Shown here piece by piece: positions 18,440-26,744 of a stretch of 64,000 bases of DNA (within the stretch, counting starts at the first letter, position 1; the number at the start of each line of letters is the position of its first letter). The notes below the pieces were generated by a model. It saw only the letters and a program-made list of their open reading frames with translations. It made no database searches and had not been told where the DNA came from. Source of the DNA: Altererythrobacter sp. ZODW24 (GTDB lineage: Bacteria > Pseudomonadota > Alphaproteobacteria > Sphingomonadales > Sphingomonadaceae). The position numbers and the translations under genes were made by a program. Location: contig NZ_CP031155.1 in the NCBI RefSeq assembly GCF_003344885.1, positions 2,745,327 to 2,809,326 of the forward strand, written 5' to 3'.

Positions 18440-20497
18440 ATGCGGCCCGATATTCTCAATCCTCTGTTTATCGAGACTGATGCCTTGGACGGTGTCGGGC
18501 CGAAGATGAAGAAGCCGCTCGAAAAGCTGGGGCTGAGCCGGGTGCGCGACATTGCCTATCACTTGCCCGAGCGGTTCGTGACCCGGCGCGCGGTGCAGAA
18601 TTTGGACGAGGCGAGCGAGGGTGAGCAGGTTGTCATCGCTCTGACACCCACCGAGCATCGCGGGTCCAACGGGCGCGGTCCTTACCGCGTGCTGGCTCAG
18701 GATGCGCTCGGCAACATTTGTTCGTTGACCTATTTTGGCCGCGCTTCCTATACCGCCAAAAAACTGTTGCCTGTGGGCGAGCAGCGCTGGGTCGCCGGGC
18801 GCTTGGACCGCTATGGCGATATGCTCCAGATTGTGCACCCTGATCACGTGGTCGAGGATGGGGCCGAAACGCTGACACGTTTGTGTGAGCCGGTGTACTC
18901 TCTCTCAGAAGGACTGACACAGCCGCGCGTCGCAGGACTGGTGGCGCAATCCCTCGATCGGCTGACTGAACTGCCAGAATGGATCGAGCCAAACCTGCTG
19001 GCAAAGCGGGAATGGCCCGCTTGGGATGAGGCGTTGAAACTGGCGCATAAGGGCGAGCATCTGCTGTCGCGCGACCGGCTGGCCTATGACGAGCTATTCG
19101 CCAACAGTCTTGCGCTGATGCTGGTGCGTGATGCCAATAAAGGCCGCAAGGGACGGGCGCTTCAAGGCGACGGATCACTGCGGGACAAGTTAGAACTGCC
19201 GTTTGCGCTGACGGGCGCGCAGTCGCGCTCAATCGGCGAGATTGAGGGCGATATGGCGCAAGGCGCGCCGATGCTCCGCTTGCTGCAGGGCGATGTTGGT
19301 TCGGGTAAGACTGTAGTCGCACTTGAAGCCATGTTGATCGCCGTTGAGGCTGGGTCACAGGCAGCATTGCTCGCGCCGACCGAAATTCTTGCTCGCCAGC
19401 ATTTTGAGACTTTGCGCCAAATGGCAGCGCCCACCGGAGCTGAAATCGCGTTGCTGACAGGCCGCGATAAGGGCAAGGCTCGTGAAGCCATCTTGATGGG
19501 ATTGATGGATGGCAGCATCGATATGGTTGTTGGCACCCATGCGATCTTTCAGGACAGCGTCTCCTATAAGGACCTCGCGCTGGTTGTGATCGACGAGCAG
19601 CACCGCTTTGGCGTCAGCCAGCGCCTGATGCTCGCGCAGAAGGGCAAACGCTCGCCGCACACTCTGGCGATGACCGCCACGCCGATTCCGCGCACACTGA
19701 CGCTCGCGCAATATGGCGAGATGGATGTCAGCCGTCTCGATGAACTACCGCCCGGCAGACAGGCAATCGACACCCGCGTTGTCGCGCAGGAGCGGTTGGT
19801 CGATGTAATCGAAGGCCTCGCAAGACATCTTGAGAGCGGCCAGCAAGCCTATTGGGTTTGTCCGATGGTCCGCGAGAATGAGACTGACGACATTGCGGCG
19901 GCGGAGCAACGCTTTCTCACCTTGAAAGAACGCTTCGGGGACGATGTTGTGCTTGTCCATGGACAGCTTCGACCTGAGGAAAAAGACGCAGGGATGGAGC
20001 GGTTCGCGAGCGGTCAGGCGAAGGTTCTAGTCGCCACAACTGTGATCGAAGTCGGCGTCGATGTGCCCAACTCAACGCTGATGGTGATCGAACAGGCGGA
20101 GCGCTTTGGTCTGGCGCAGTTGCACCAGTTACGCGGACGTGTCGGGCGCGGTTCGGAAAAGTCTGTTTGCCTGCTGCTGCGCGGGTCAATGATGTCGGAA
20201 ACAGCGCGCGACCGCTTGGCGTTGATGCGCGAAACGCAGGACGGGTTTCTGCTGGCGGAGGAGGATTTGCGTCTTCGCGGCGGCGGTGAGTTACTCGGCA
20301 CTCGCCAATCTGGCGACACACCGTTCAGCGTCGCAACGCTGGAACAGATCACGCAATTGCTGCCCATCGCGCATGATGATGCGAAGCTACTCGTTGATCA
20401 TGATGGCGGACTGGCAAGCGAGCGCGGCGAGGCGGCGCGGGTTTTGCTATATCTGTTCGAACGTGACTGGGGCGTGCAGCTACTTCGAGGTGGTTAG
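18440..20497 (+). CDS. recG: ATP-dependent DNA helicase RecG
   Basis: RecG, 685 residues, the branch-migration helicase that reverses stalled forks. It has an N-terminal OB-fold wedge domain (VVIALTPTEHRG... region), Walker A GDVGSGKTVVALEAML near residue 283, DEQHRFGVSQR, TATPIPRTLTLA, VGVDVPNSTLMVIEQAERFGL and QLRGRVGRG. A good AGGA ribosome site precedes the ATG. The stop overlaps that of the convergent phosphatase gene by four bases. Confidence 0.97.
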   Translation: MRPDILNPLFIETDALDGVGPKMKKPLEKLGLSRVRDIAYHLPERFVTRRAVQNLDEASEGEQVVIALTPTEHRGSNGRGPYRVLAQDALGNICSLTYFGRASYTAKKLLPVGEQRWVAGRLDRYGDMLQIVHPDHVVEDGAETLTRLCEPVYSLSEGLTQPRVAGLVAQSLDRLTELPEWIEPNLLAKREWPAWDEALKLAHKGEHLLSRDRLAYDELFANSLALMLVRDANKGRKGRALQGDGSLRDKLELPFALTGAQSRSIGEIEGDMAQGAPMLRLLQGDVGSGKTVVALEAMLIAVEAGSQAALLAPTEILARQHFETLRQMAAPTGAEIALLTGRDKGKAREAILMGLMDGSIDMVVGTHAIFQDSVSYKDLALVVIDEQHRFGVSQRLMLAQKGKRSPHTLAMTATPIPRTLTLAQYGEMDVSRLDELPPGRQAIDTRVVAQERLVDVIEGLARHLESGQQAYWVCPMVRENETDDIAAAEQRFLTLKERFGDDVVLVHGQLRPEEKDAGMERFASGQAKVLVATTVIEVGVDVPNSTLMVIEQAERFGLAQLHQLRGRVGRGSEKSVCLLLRGSMMSETARDRLALMRETQDGFLLAEEDLRLRGGGELLGTRQSGDTPFSVATLEQITQLLPIAHDDAKLLVDHDGGLASERGEAARVLLYLFERDWGVQLLRGG

Positions 20498-20958
20498 TCT
20501 TGGAGTTTCGCCACCAGCGCCTTGGCAGCGGCGTTCACCTCGTTCCATGTAATGTCGAATCCGGAATCGTCGCCGTAATAGGGATCGGCCACAGCCCGAC
20601 CCTCAAAGCCGGGCACATAATCCATCAGTAGCCCAAGTTTGGCGGAAGCATCCGATGGCGCAAGCTGTCGCAGATTCCCCAAATTGCTGCCATCCAGAGC
20701 GAAAATATGGGTGAAGCGGCGGAAGTCTTCTTCGACCGCTTGACGCCCACTGAGGCCCGATATGTCGGCGCCGTTCTTGAGTGCGGCGGCCTGTGCTCGC
20801 TCATCAGGCGGGCTACCGATGTGATAAGCGGCGGTTCCAGCTGAATCGATCTCGATGTCCAAGCCTGCCTCGTCCGCCGTAAGGCGCATCGCGCCTTCGG
20901 CCATGGGCGACCGGCAGATGTTGCCGAGGCAAACAAACAGCAGGGCAGGGCGCGTCAT
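20494..20958 (-). CDS. Low-molecular-weight protein-tyrosine-phosphatase
   Basis: Cytoplasmic phosphatase of 154 residues with the P-loop VCLGNICRSPMAEG (Cys10, Arg16) and the general-acid aspartate in VADPYYGDD. Some bacterial members act on tyrosine kinases of exopolysaccharide export, others on arginine phosphate; no such partner lies next to it. Its ATG overlaps the TGA of the ABC1 kinase gene upstream by four bases, so the two are coupled. Confidence 0.92.
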   Translation of the reverse strand: MTRPALLFVCLGNICRSPMAEGAMRLTADEAGLDIEIDSAGTAAYHIGSPPDERAQAAALKNGADISGLSGRQAVEEDFRRFTHIFALDGSNLGNLRQLAPSDASAKLGLLMDYVPGFEGRAVADPYYGDDSGFDITWNEVNAAAKALVAKLQD

Positions 20959-22301
20959 TCTGCTAGTTCCGCATTGGCAGCGAGTATGTCGCTCACGATG
21001 CCTCGAACATCGACTTTCGCTTTGAGCCGTGCGCCGAGTAGCGCGGTGCCGCTGACCTTGCGCTGGATAAACAGTGTTTCGGCGGGTGGCAGGTGCCAGC
21101 TCGATTTATCGGCGGCAATCGCCATTCCCTCGTCACGCAAGACTGATACGAAGGCGCGGTCGCCAAAGTCGAACACATCAGGTTGGGTCATCTCAGCAAG
21201 AATGACGTCGATCATGGAATCGATGCGCTCGCGGTGGCGCTCGACCGCTAGTGGATTGACGAAACCTGCCTTGATCGATTCTTCTCGGACGGCATCACCG
21301 TCGCCCGACAATCCGGCGGTAAGCAGGCTACGATAAGAGGATGCAATCTGCAGCGACACATCGCGTGTCGCACCAAAGTCGAGCAGCACGATCCGGCCAG
21401 TTTCCGGCTGGTATCGGTAATTGGCAAAGTTTGGATCGGTTTGCATCACGCCAAATTCGAACAATTCGCGTCCGACCAGCTCAATCACTTGTGCCGAAAC
21501 GCGGTCGCGGATTTCCTGCGTTTCGGTCTCAAGGCTTTCAATTGGAACACCGGGTTCAAAGCTCATCGCGAGGACACGCTCGCGGGTTAGCTCTTTGTCG
21601 ATTGTCGGCACGACAAATTCGGGCCGGTCTGCCAGCAAGGCGGCGAAACGTTGCAGTTGTTCGCCTTCGCGGTGGTAGTCCGCCTCCTCGTGCAACTGCT
21701 CCTTCGCGGCCTTAAGCAAAGGATCGAAATCGAGTTCCTTCGGCAGCATGCCTGACATGCGCAGAAGCGTGGCGACATTATCGACATCGGCATCAATGCT
21801 GTCACGAATGCCGGGATATTGAACTTTGATCGCCAAGGTCCGATCATCGCGCGTCACGGCGCGGTGGACTTGGCCAATGGAAGCGGCGGCAATCGGGCGC
21901 GGTTCAAACCGGCGGAACTGCTTGCGCCACTCCGGTCCCCATTCGGCGATCAGAACTTTGTCGAGCTGCCGTGCGGGCATGAAATTCGCATTGTCGCGCA
22001 GGCCGGCGAGGATATTCGACAATTCCGGTGGCAGCATGTCGCCCGCGTCCATGGAGATCATCTGGCCCAGCTTCATCGCCGCACCGCGCAAGTGAGAAAG
22101 CCTGTCTGCAAGACGCATGGCATTGCCCGGCGTCATGATCATATCGCTCATCTTGGGCATTTCGCCGCTGGCCAAGCGCCGCGAACCTTCTGCCAGCATG
22201 CCCCCGGCAATACCGCCAGCGAGCCTTCCGAAACCCGACAGGCGCGAAAGCCGTCCGCTGGGAACCGCACGATGGCGCGGCTTGTTATCCTTGTCTGACA
22301 T
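20955..22301 (-). CDS. ABC1/UbiB-family (ADCK-like) atypical kinase
   Basis: Protein of 448 residues in the ABC1/ADCK family, linked to ubiquinone metabolism. It has the inhibitory KxGQ motif (AAMKLGQMISMDAGDMLPPEL), the Lys of LAIKVQYPG, the LHEEADYHREGEQ motif and the metal-binding LLDFGATRDV. The catalytic-loop segment reads DPNFANYRY rather than the usual DPHPGN, keeping the Asp and Asn. An N-terminal basic, Gly-rich segment resembles mitochondrial-type ADCK3 rather than UbiB with C-terminal membrane helices, so I give no symbol. The ATG at 22301 is preferred over 22343. Confidence 0.88.
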   Translation of the reverse strand: MSDKDNKPRHRAVPSGRLSRLSGFGRLAGGIAGGMLAEGSRRLASGEMPKMSDMIMTPGNAMRLADRLSHLRGAAMKLGQMISMDAGDMLPPELSNILAGLRDNANFMPARQLDKVLIAEWGPEWRKQFRRFEPRPIAAASIGQVHRAVTRDDRTLAIKVQYPGIRDSIDADVDNVATLLRMSGMLPKELDFDPLLKAAKEQLHEEADYHREGEQLQRFAALLADRPEFVVPTIDKELTRERVLAMSFEPGVPIESLETETQEIRDRVSAQVIELVGRELFEFGVMQTDPNFANYRYQPETGRIVLLDFGATRDVSLQIASSYRSLLTAGLSGDGDAVREESIKAGFVNPLAVERHRERIDSMIDVILAEMTQPDVFDFGDRAFVSVLRDEGMAIAADKSSWHLPPAETLFIQRKVSGTALLGARLKAKVDVRGIVSDILAANAELAE

Positions 22302-22341
22302 GTCGCCGATATGGGCGCGTGTATTCACCGGGACAAGCAGC

Positions 22342-22809
22342 ATGGCCGAAAGAAACCGAGATCAGTTGGAGAGCCTGCCCGAAATCGCCGAGAAACTGGG
22401 CTATGCCGGATTGCTGCCGCAAGTGTTGGCCGTATGGCTGGTCTTCGGCGAGGGCGAATGGCGCTGGGTCGCGCTGGCCGGAGGGCTCGCCTACGCGGCG
22501 CTGATCTTCAGTTTCCTCGGCGGAGTGTGGTGGGGGCAGGCGGTGGCGAGCCCCGCAGCGCCGAAATGGGCGTTTGCTGCCGCGGTTTTGCCCAGCTTGA
22601 TCGGACTTGCGGCCTTTATGCCGTGGACGGTCGGCTGGAATTGGCCGGGGCCTTCGCTAATCGTTCTAGGATTTGGTTTAGTTGCGTCGCCATTAGTCGA
22701 TCGCGCCCTTGCGCCAGGAGGCGAGCGCTGGATGGCCTTGCGTTGGAAACTTTCGCTCGGGTTGGGTGTGCTGACCCTGATCCTTGGAATATTGGCGCTG
22801 AGGAGCTAA
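22342..22809 (+). CDS. DUF3429-family membrane protein
   Basis: Protein of 155 residues with about five hydrophobic segments, resembling DUF3429. It has a short polar N-terminus (MAERNRDQLESLPEIAEKLGY), then LAYAALIFSFLGGVWWGQAV and paired helices to the end. Function is unknown. The ATG at 22342 is chosen over long upstream extensions that read antisense through the ABC1 kinase gene. It is divergent from that gene with a 40-base gap, and its stop overlaps the stop of the PilZ gene by four bases. Confidence 0.7.
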   Translation: MAERNRDQLESLPEIAEKLGYAGLLPQVLAVWLVFGEGEWRWVALAGGLAYAALIFSFLGGVWWGQAVASPAAPKWAFAAAVLPSLIGLAAFMPWTVGWNWPGPSLIVLGFGLVASPLVDRALAPGGERWMALRWKLSLGLGVLTLILGILALRS

Positions 22810-23117
22810 ATTAGGCTCTCGCTCAACACCGACTTGATGTGATCAAAGACCGGGCCATAAAGCGGCTTCACGAACTTAATCCCAATCGTATCGACCTCGA
22901 CCCAGACAACCTCGGCATCAAACGGTCCGAGCGCTTCGATCCGCATGCTGATTTTATCATTGGCGGAAAGCGGGCTGCGCTTCTCAAACAGTCTGCAGCC
23001 TGTTTCAGAAATGTCGATAACGCGGACATCCATTTGGGTGCCGCGACCTGTCCGGTACTTGGCCAGTACCTTCACATCTTGACGAGGCTTGCGGCGCTCT
23101 TGATCTGAATAGGTCAT
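22806..23117 (-). CDS. PilZ-domain protein
   Basis: Single-domain protein of 103 residues with the PilZ pattern: an N-terminal arginine cluster (QERRKPRQDV) and DISETGCRLF, matching D/N-x-S-x-x-G, then GPFDAEVVWVEVDTIGIKF. This is the usual cyclic-di-GMP binding layout, although the first R-x-x-x-R spacing is only approximate, so binding is inferred. It may act as an adaptor. The EAL phosphodiesterase at 13297 is the other cyclic-di-GMP gene here. Confidence 0.82.
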   Translation of the reverse strand: MTYSDQERRKPRQDVKVLAKYRTGRGTQMDVRVIDISETGCRLFEKRSPLSANDKISMRIEALGPFDAEVVWVEVDTIGIKFVKPLYGPVFDHIKSVLSESLI

Positions 23118-23137
23118 CGTAAGTCCCACGTAGTGAA

Positions 23138-23195
23138 ATCAAGTATAACTATACACACAAATGCGGTTTCTGAAACAACAGTATCAAGTGTAACT
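23138..23195. repeat. Paired 13-bp near-identical repeats in a gene gap
   Basis: ATCAAGTATAACT at 23138-23150 and ATCAAGTGTAACT at 23183-23195 differ at one base and start 45 bases apart. They sit just upstream of the PilZ gene in the 215-base gap before thyA. They could be a regulator-binding pair. The rest of the gap shows nothing I recognise. Confidence 0.4.
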
Positions 23196-23332
23196 TAATG
23201 GGCTGTAAACCTTGGACTAGGCGGTAGAAATTCTGACCATGCCGCTTTGTGTAAGGTTGCGGCGAACTGCGAAGCTACACCTGTGATCCCTTCGGGGTGA
23301 CAAGCGCACAATCGCACCGCTAGAGATGGTGC

Positions 23333-24292
23333 ATGGCCAGCGTCCCCACCGTCGATGATTCTTCATCCCAAGCCCGCCACTATGAATGGCAATATCTGGA
23401 ATTAATGCGCCGCATCTGGGAGACCGGAGACGAACGGACTGACAGGACGGGTGTGGGAACACGTTCGATCTTTGGCACGACTCTGCGCTTTGATCTCGCA
23501 GATGGCGCAATGCCGCTGATCACCAGCAAACGGGTATACTGGAAGACCGCGACGCGCGAGCTGCTGTGGTTCCTGACCGGCGACACCAACATCCGCAAAT
23601 TATGCGCGCAGGGCGTCGAGATTTGGACCGATTGGCCGCTTGATAAATATCGCCGCGAAACAGGCGAAGAGATTACGCGAGAAGATTTCTCCAAGAGGAT
23701 TGTCGAAGACGCGGCTTTTGCCGAGCGTTGGGGCGATCTTGGCCCCGTCTATGGCAAGCAATGGGTCGATTGGCCGACCTATCGCTATGGCCCGGACGGC
23801 AAATATGAGCGCGGGCCCGGCATCAACCAAGTCGCTGAAGTGGTTGAAAGCCTGAAAAACAACCCCGGTAGTCGGCGTCACATTATTGAAGGCTGGAATG
23901 TCGCCGAGTTAGACACGATGGCGTTGCCGCCTTGTCATAAGACCTATCAGTTCCACGTCGCTGACGGACGGCTCAACGGTCTGATGTACCAGCGCAGCTG
24001 CGACGTTGCATTGGGCCTACCCTTCAATCTGTGGTCCGCCGCTTTGCTGCAACGAATGCTGGCACAGCAGGCCGGACTCGAGCCGGGCGAGTTTGTCTGG
24101 ATGGGCGGTGATACACATCTTTATCTGAACCATGAAGAGCTGGTGGAAACGCAATTGCAGCGGGAACCAGCGGGCAATCCAGTGCTTGAATTAGGCAGAA
24201 AGCCGGATTCGATCTTTGACTATCGGATCGAGGATTTTGAGATTCGGGGTTACAGCCCGCAAAGCCCGCTCAAGGCTCCTGTGGCGGTATAG
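23333..24292 (+). CDS. thyA: Thymidylate synthase (ThyA type)
   Basis: Folate-dependent thymidylate synthase of 319 residues, converting dUMP to dTMP with methylenetetrahydrofolate. The catalytic cysteine is in LPPCHKTYQFHV near residue 200. RTGVGTRSIFG, ITSKRVYWKT, the phosphate-binding RSCDVALGLPFN and HLYLNHEELV are all present. It is longer than the E. coli enzyme owing to an insertion around residues 95-160, as in many Gram-positive and alphaproteobacterial forms. dihydrofolate reductase is not adjacent; bkd genes follow after 102 bases. Confidence 0.96.
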   Translation: MASVPTVDDSSSQARHYEWQYLELMRRIWETGDERTDRTGVGTRSIFGTTLRFDLADGAMPLITSKRVYWKTATRELLWFLTGDTNIRKLCAQGVEIWTDWPLDKYRRETGEEITREDFSKRIVEDAAFAERWGDLGPVYGKQWVDWPTYRYGPDGKYERGPGINQVAEVVESLKNNPGSRRHIIEGWNVAELDTMALPPCHKTYQFHVADGRLNGLMYQRSCDVALGLPFNLWSAALLQRMLAQQAGLEPGEFVWMGGDTHLYLNHEELVETQLQREPAGNPVLELGRKPDSIFDYRIEDFEIRGYSPQSPLKAPVAV

Positions 24293-24394
24293 TAGCGTAA
24301 GCTTGACCCCGAGGTCGCGACGTAATAATATGTCGCAACTTTAGAATATTGCATCCGAGCCGCGTATGGCCGGAGTATTTCCCGGGGGAATTTT

Positions 24395-25696
24395 ATGGGC
24401 AACGGCCCTAACAACGCGGAAGACGAGCGCGGCAATAAGCCGAAGCTGTCGCTGCACGTTCCCGAGCCGCATTATCGCCCTGGCGATGCGGTTGATTTTA
24501 GCCATGTTGAAGTCACAACGCCCGGCAAGCAGCCGCGCCCCGATGAAACATGCGATGCGAAGGAAACGCATCCGCTGTGCCTCGACCTGATCCGGGTGCT
24601 TGGTGATGATGACAAGGCGCATGGCCCGTGGGATCCGCGCCTGTCGCCCGACACGCTCCGCACCATGCTGCATAATTTCGCTCTCGTTCGCGCCTTTGAC
24701 GAGCGGATGTACCGTGGTCAGCGGCAAGGCAAGACCAGCTTCTACATGAAGTGCACGGGCGAAGAAGCCACGTCGATCAGCGCCGCCATGGCGCTCGCAT
24801 CTGATGACATGGTGTTCCCGAGCTACCGCCAGCAAGGCATTCTAATTGCGCGCGGATATCCCCTCGTCGAAATGATCAACCAGATCTATTCGAACAAGGG
24901 TGACAAGCTGAAGGGCCGCCAGCTACCGATCATGTATTCGAGCCGCGAGCACAACTTCTTCACAATCAGCGGCAATCTTGCGACGCAAACCCCGCAAGCG
25001 GTCGGTTGGGCAATGGCCAGCGCGATCAAGGGCGACAGCCGGATCGCCGCAACATGGATCGGTGAAGGGTCGAGCGCAGAGGGCGATTTCCACAGTGCCT
25101 GCACCTTTGCAGCCGTGTATAATGCACCGGTTATCCTCAATGTTGTCAACAACCAGTGGGCGATCAGCAGCTTCAGCGGATTTGCCGGGGCTGAACGGAC
25201 AAGTTTCGCTGCGCGCGCAATGGGTTATGGCATTGCTGGCCTTAGGGTCGACGGCAATGATGCACTGGCAGTCTATGCCGCCCAAAAATGGGCTGCAGAC
25301 CGCGCTCGTTCGAACGCCGGACCGACGTTGATCGAATACTTCACATACCGGGCAGAGGGGCATTCGACCTCGGATGATCCAAGCGCCTATCGCTCCGCAC
25401 AAGAGCGCGAGGAATGGCCGCTTGGCGACCCGGTCATGCGGCTTAAGAAGCATCTGATCGAGCTTGGCGAATGGTCGGAAGAGCAGCACGCCGCGATGGA
25501 TCTTGCCTGCGCTGATGAAGTGAAGACAGCGACCAAAGAAGCGGAGAAAAACGGTATTCTGGGCCATGGCCTGCATCATCCGTTCTCGACAATGTTTGAA
25601 GATGTCTTCGAAGAACTGCCTTGGCATCTTCAGGAACAGAGCGAGCAGGCGATCCGCGAGCGAGAGATCAAGTGGCCCGAGGGGAAGAAGCCATGA
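24395..25696 (+). CDS. bkdA1: Branched-chain 2-oxoacid dehydrogenase E1 alpha subunit
   Basis: Alpha subunit of the thiamine-diphosphate E1 component, 433 residues, that decarboxylates the 2-oxoacids of Val, Leu and Ile. It has KTSFYMKCTGEEATS, FPSYRQQG and the ThDP motif GEGSSAEGDFHSAC ... NNQWAIS near residue 223-255. The phosphorylation-loop segment YRAEGHSTSDDPSAYR marks it as branched-chain rather than pyruvate type. The N-terminal 60 residues contain the disordered leader usual in this subfamily. ATG at 24395 follows GGGGGAA. Its stop overlaps the next start (ATGA). Confidence 0.93.
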   Translation: MGNGPNNAEDERGNKPKLSLHVPEPHYRPGDAVDFSHVEVTTPGKQPRPDETCDAKETHPLCLDLIRVLGDDDKAHGPWDPRLSPDTLRTMLHNFALVRAFDERMYRGQRQGKTSFYMKCTGEEATSISAAMALASDDMVFPSYRQQGILIARGYPLVEMINQIYSNKGDKLKGRQLPIMYSSREHNFFTISGNLATQTPQAVGWAMASAIKGDSRIAATWIGEGSSAEGDFHSACTFAAVYNAPVILNVVNNQWAISSFSGFAGAERTSFAARAMGYGIAGLRVDGNDALAVYAAQKWAADRARSNAGPTLIEYFTYRAEGHSTSDDPSAYRSAQEREEWPLGDPVMRLKKHLIELGEWSEEQHAAMDLACADEVKTATKEAEKNGILGHGLHHPFSTMFEDVFEELPWHLQEQSEQAIREREIKWPEGKKP

Positions 25697-26739
25697 GCGA
25701 TTCCCAAAACGAACCCCAAGTAGAGTCGCGCCGCCTGAACATGATCGAAGCCATCAACGACGCGCTGAGCGTCACGATGGAGAGCGACCCTGACATTGTG
25801 ATCATGGGCGAAGACGTTGGTTATTTCGGCGGCGTGTTCCGCGCGACGGCGGGATTGCAGGACAAGTTCGGCAAAAGCCGGGTGTTTGATACGCCGATCA
25901 ACGAATGCGGCATCATTGGCGCTGCCGTTGGCATGGGCGCTTATGGTCTGCGTCCAGTCCCCGAAATCCAGTTCGCCGATTATATCTACCCCGGCATGGA
26001 CCAACTGATTTCAGAAGCAGCGCGCCTGCGCTACCGTTCGGCTGGCGAGTTTATTGCGCCTATCACGGTGCGTTCGCCATTTGGTGGCGGCATCTTTGGC
26101 GGGCAAACGCACAGCCAAAGCCCCGAAGCGATCTTTGCTCATGTGTCGGGGCTCAAGACGGTGATCCCGTCCAACCCCTATGATGCAAAGGGCCTGTTGA
26201 TCGCCGCGATTGAAGACAATGATCCGGTGATCTTTTTCGAGCCGAAGCGGATCTATAATGGCCCCTTCACCGGCTATTATGACAAGCCGGTTGAACCATG
26301 GAAGAAGCACGACGACAGCGTTGTGCCGGAAGGCCACTACCGTGTCGAGTTGGGCACTGCGCGCACCGTGTCCGAGGGTGAAGAGCTGACCGTTCTGGCC
26401 TATGGCACGATGGTTCACGTGGCGAAGGCCGTGTGTGAGGAAAAAGGCGTCGATGCTGATATCGTCGACTTGCGCACCATTGTTCCGGTCGACATCAAGG
26501 CGATTGAAGCATCGGTGAAGAAGACCGGCAAATGCCTGATCGTGCATGAGGCGACACGCACCGCCGGATTTGGCGCGGAATTGTCTGCGCTGGTACAGGA
26601 GCATTGCTTCTATCATCTCGAAGCGCCGGTTGCCCGCGTAACCGGTTTCGACACACCCTATCCGCATAGCCTCGAATGGGCATATTTCCCCGGTCCCGTC
26701 CGCATTGGCGAGGCCATCGACAAGCTTTTGAGCGAGTAA
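25693..26739 (+). CDS. bkdA2: Branched-chain 2-oxoacid dehydrogenase E1 beta subunit
   Basis: Beta subunit of E1, 348 residues, with the transketolase-like pyrimidine domain (NMIEAINDALSVTM, GEDVGYFGGVFRAT, FDTPINE) and the C-terminal transketolase domain (VDLRTIVPVD, CLIVHEATRTAGFGAE, VTGFDTPYPH). The ATGA overlap with E1 alpha at 25693 fixes the start and suggests equal synthesis of both subunits of the heterotetramer. Confidence 0.94.
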   Translation: MSDSQNEPQVESRRLNMIEAINDALSVTMESDPDIVIMGEDVGYFGGVFRATAGLQDKFGKSRVFDTPINECGIIGAAVGMGAYGLRPVPEIQFADYIYPGMDQLISEAARLRYRSAGEFIAPITVRSPFGGGIFGGQTHSQSPEAIFAHVSGLKTVIPSNPYDAKGLLIAAIEDNDPVIFFEPKRIYNGPFTGYYDKPVEPWKKHDDSVVPEGHYRVELGTARTVSEGEELTVLAYGTMVHVAKAVCEEKGVDADIVDLRTIVPVDIKAIEASVKKTGKCLIVHEATRTAGFGAELSALVQEHCFYHLEAPVARVTGFDTPYPHSLEWAYFPGPVRIGEAIDKLLSE

Positions 26740-26744
26740 CGAGC

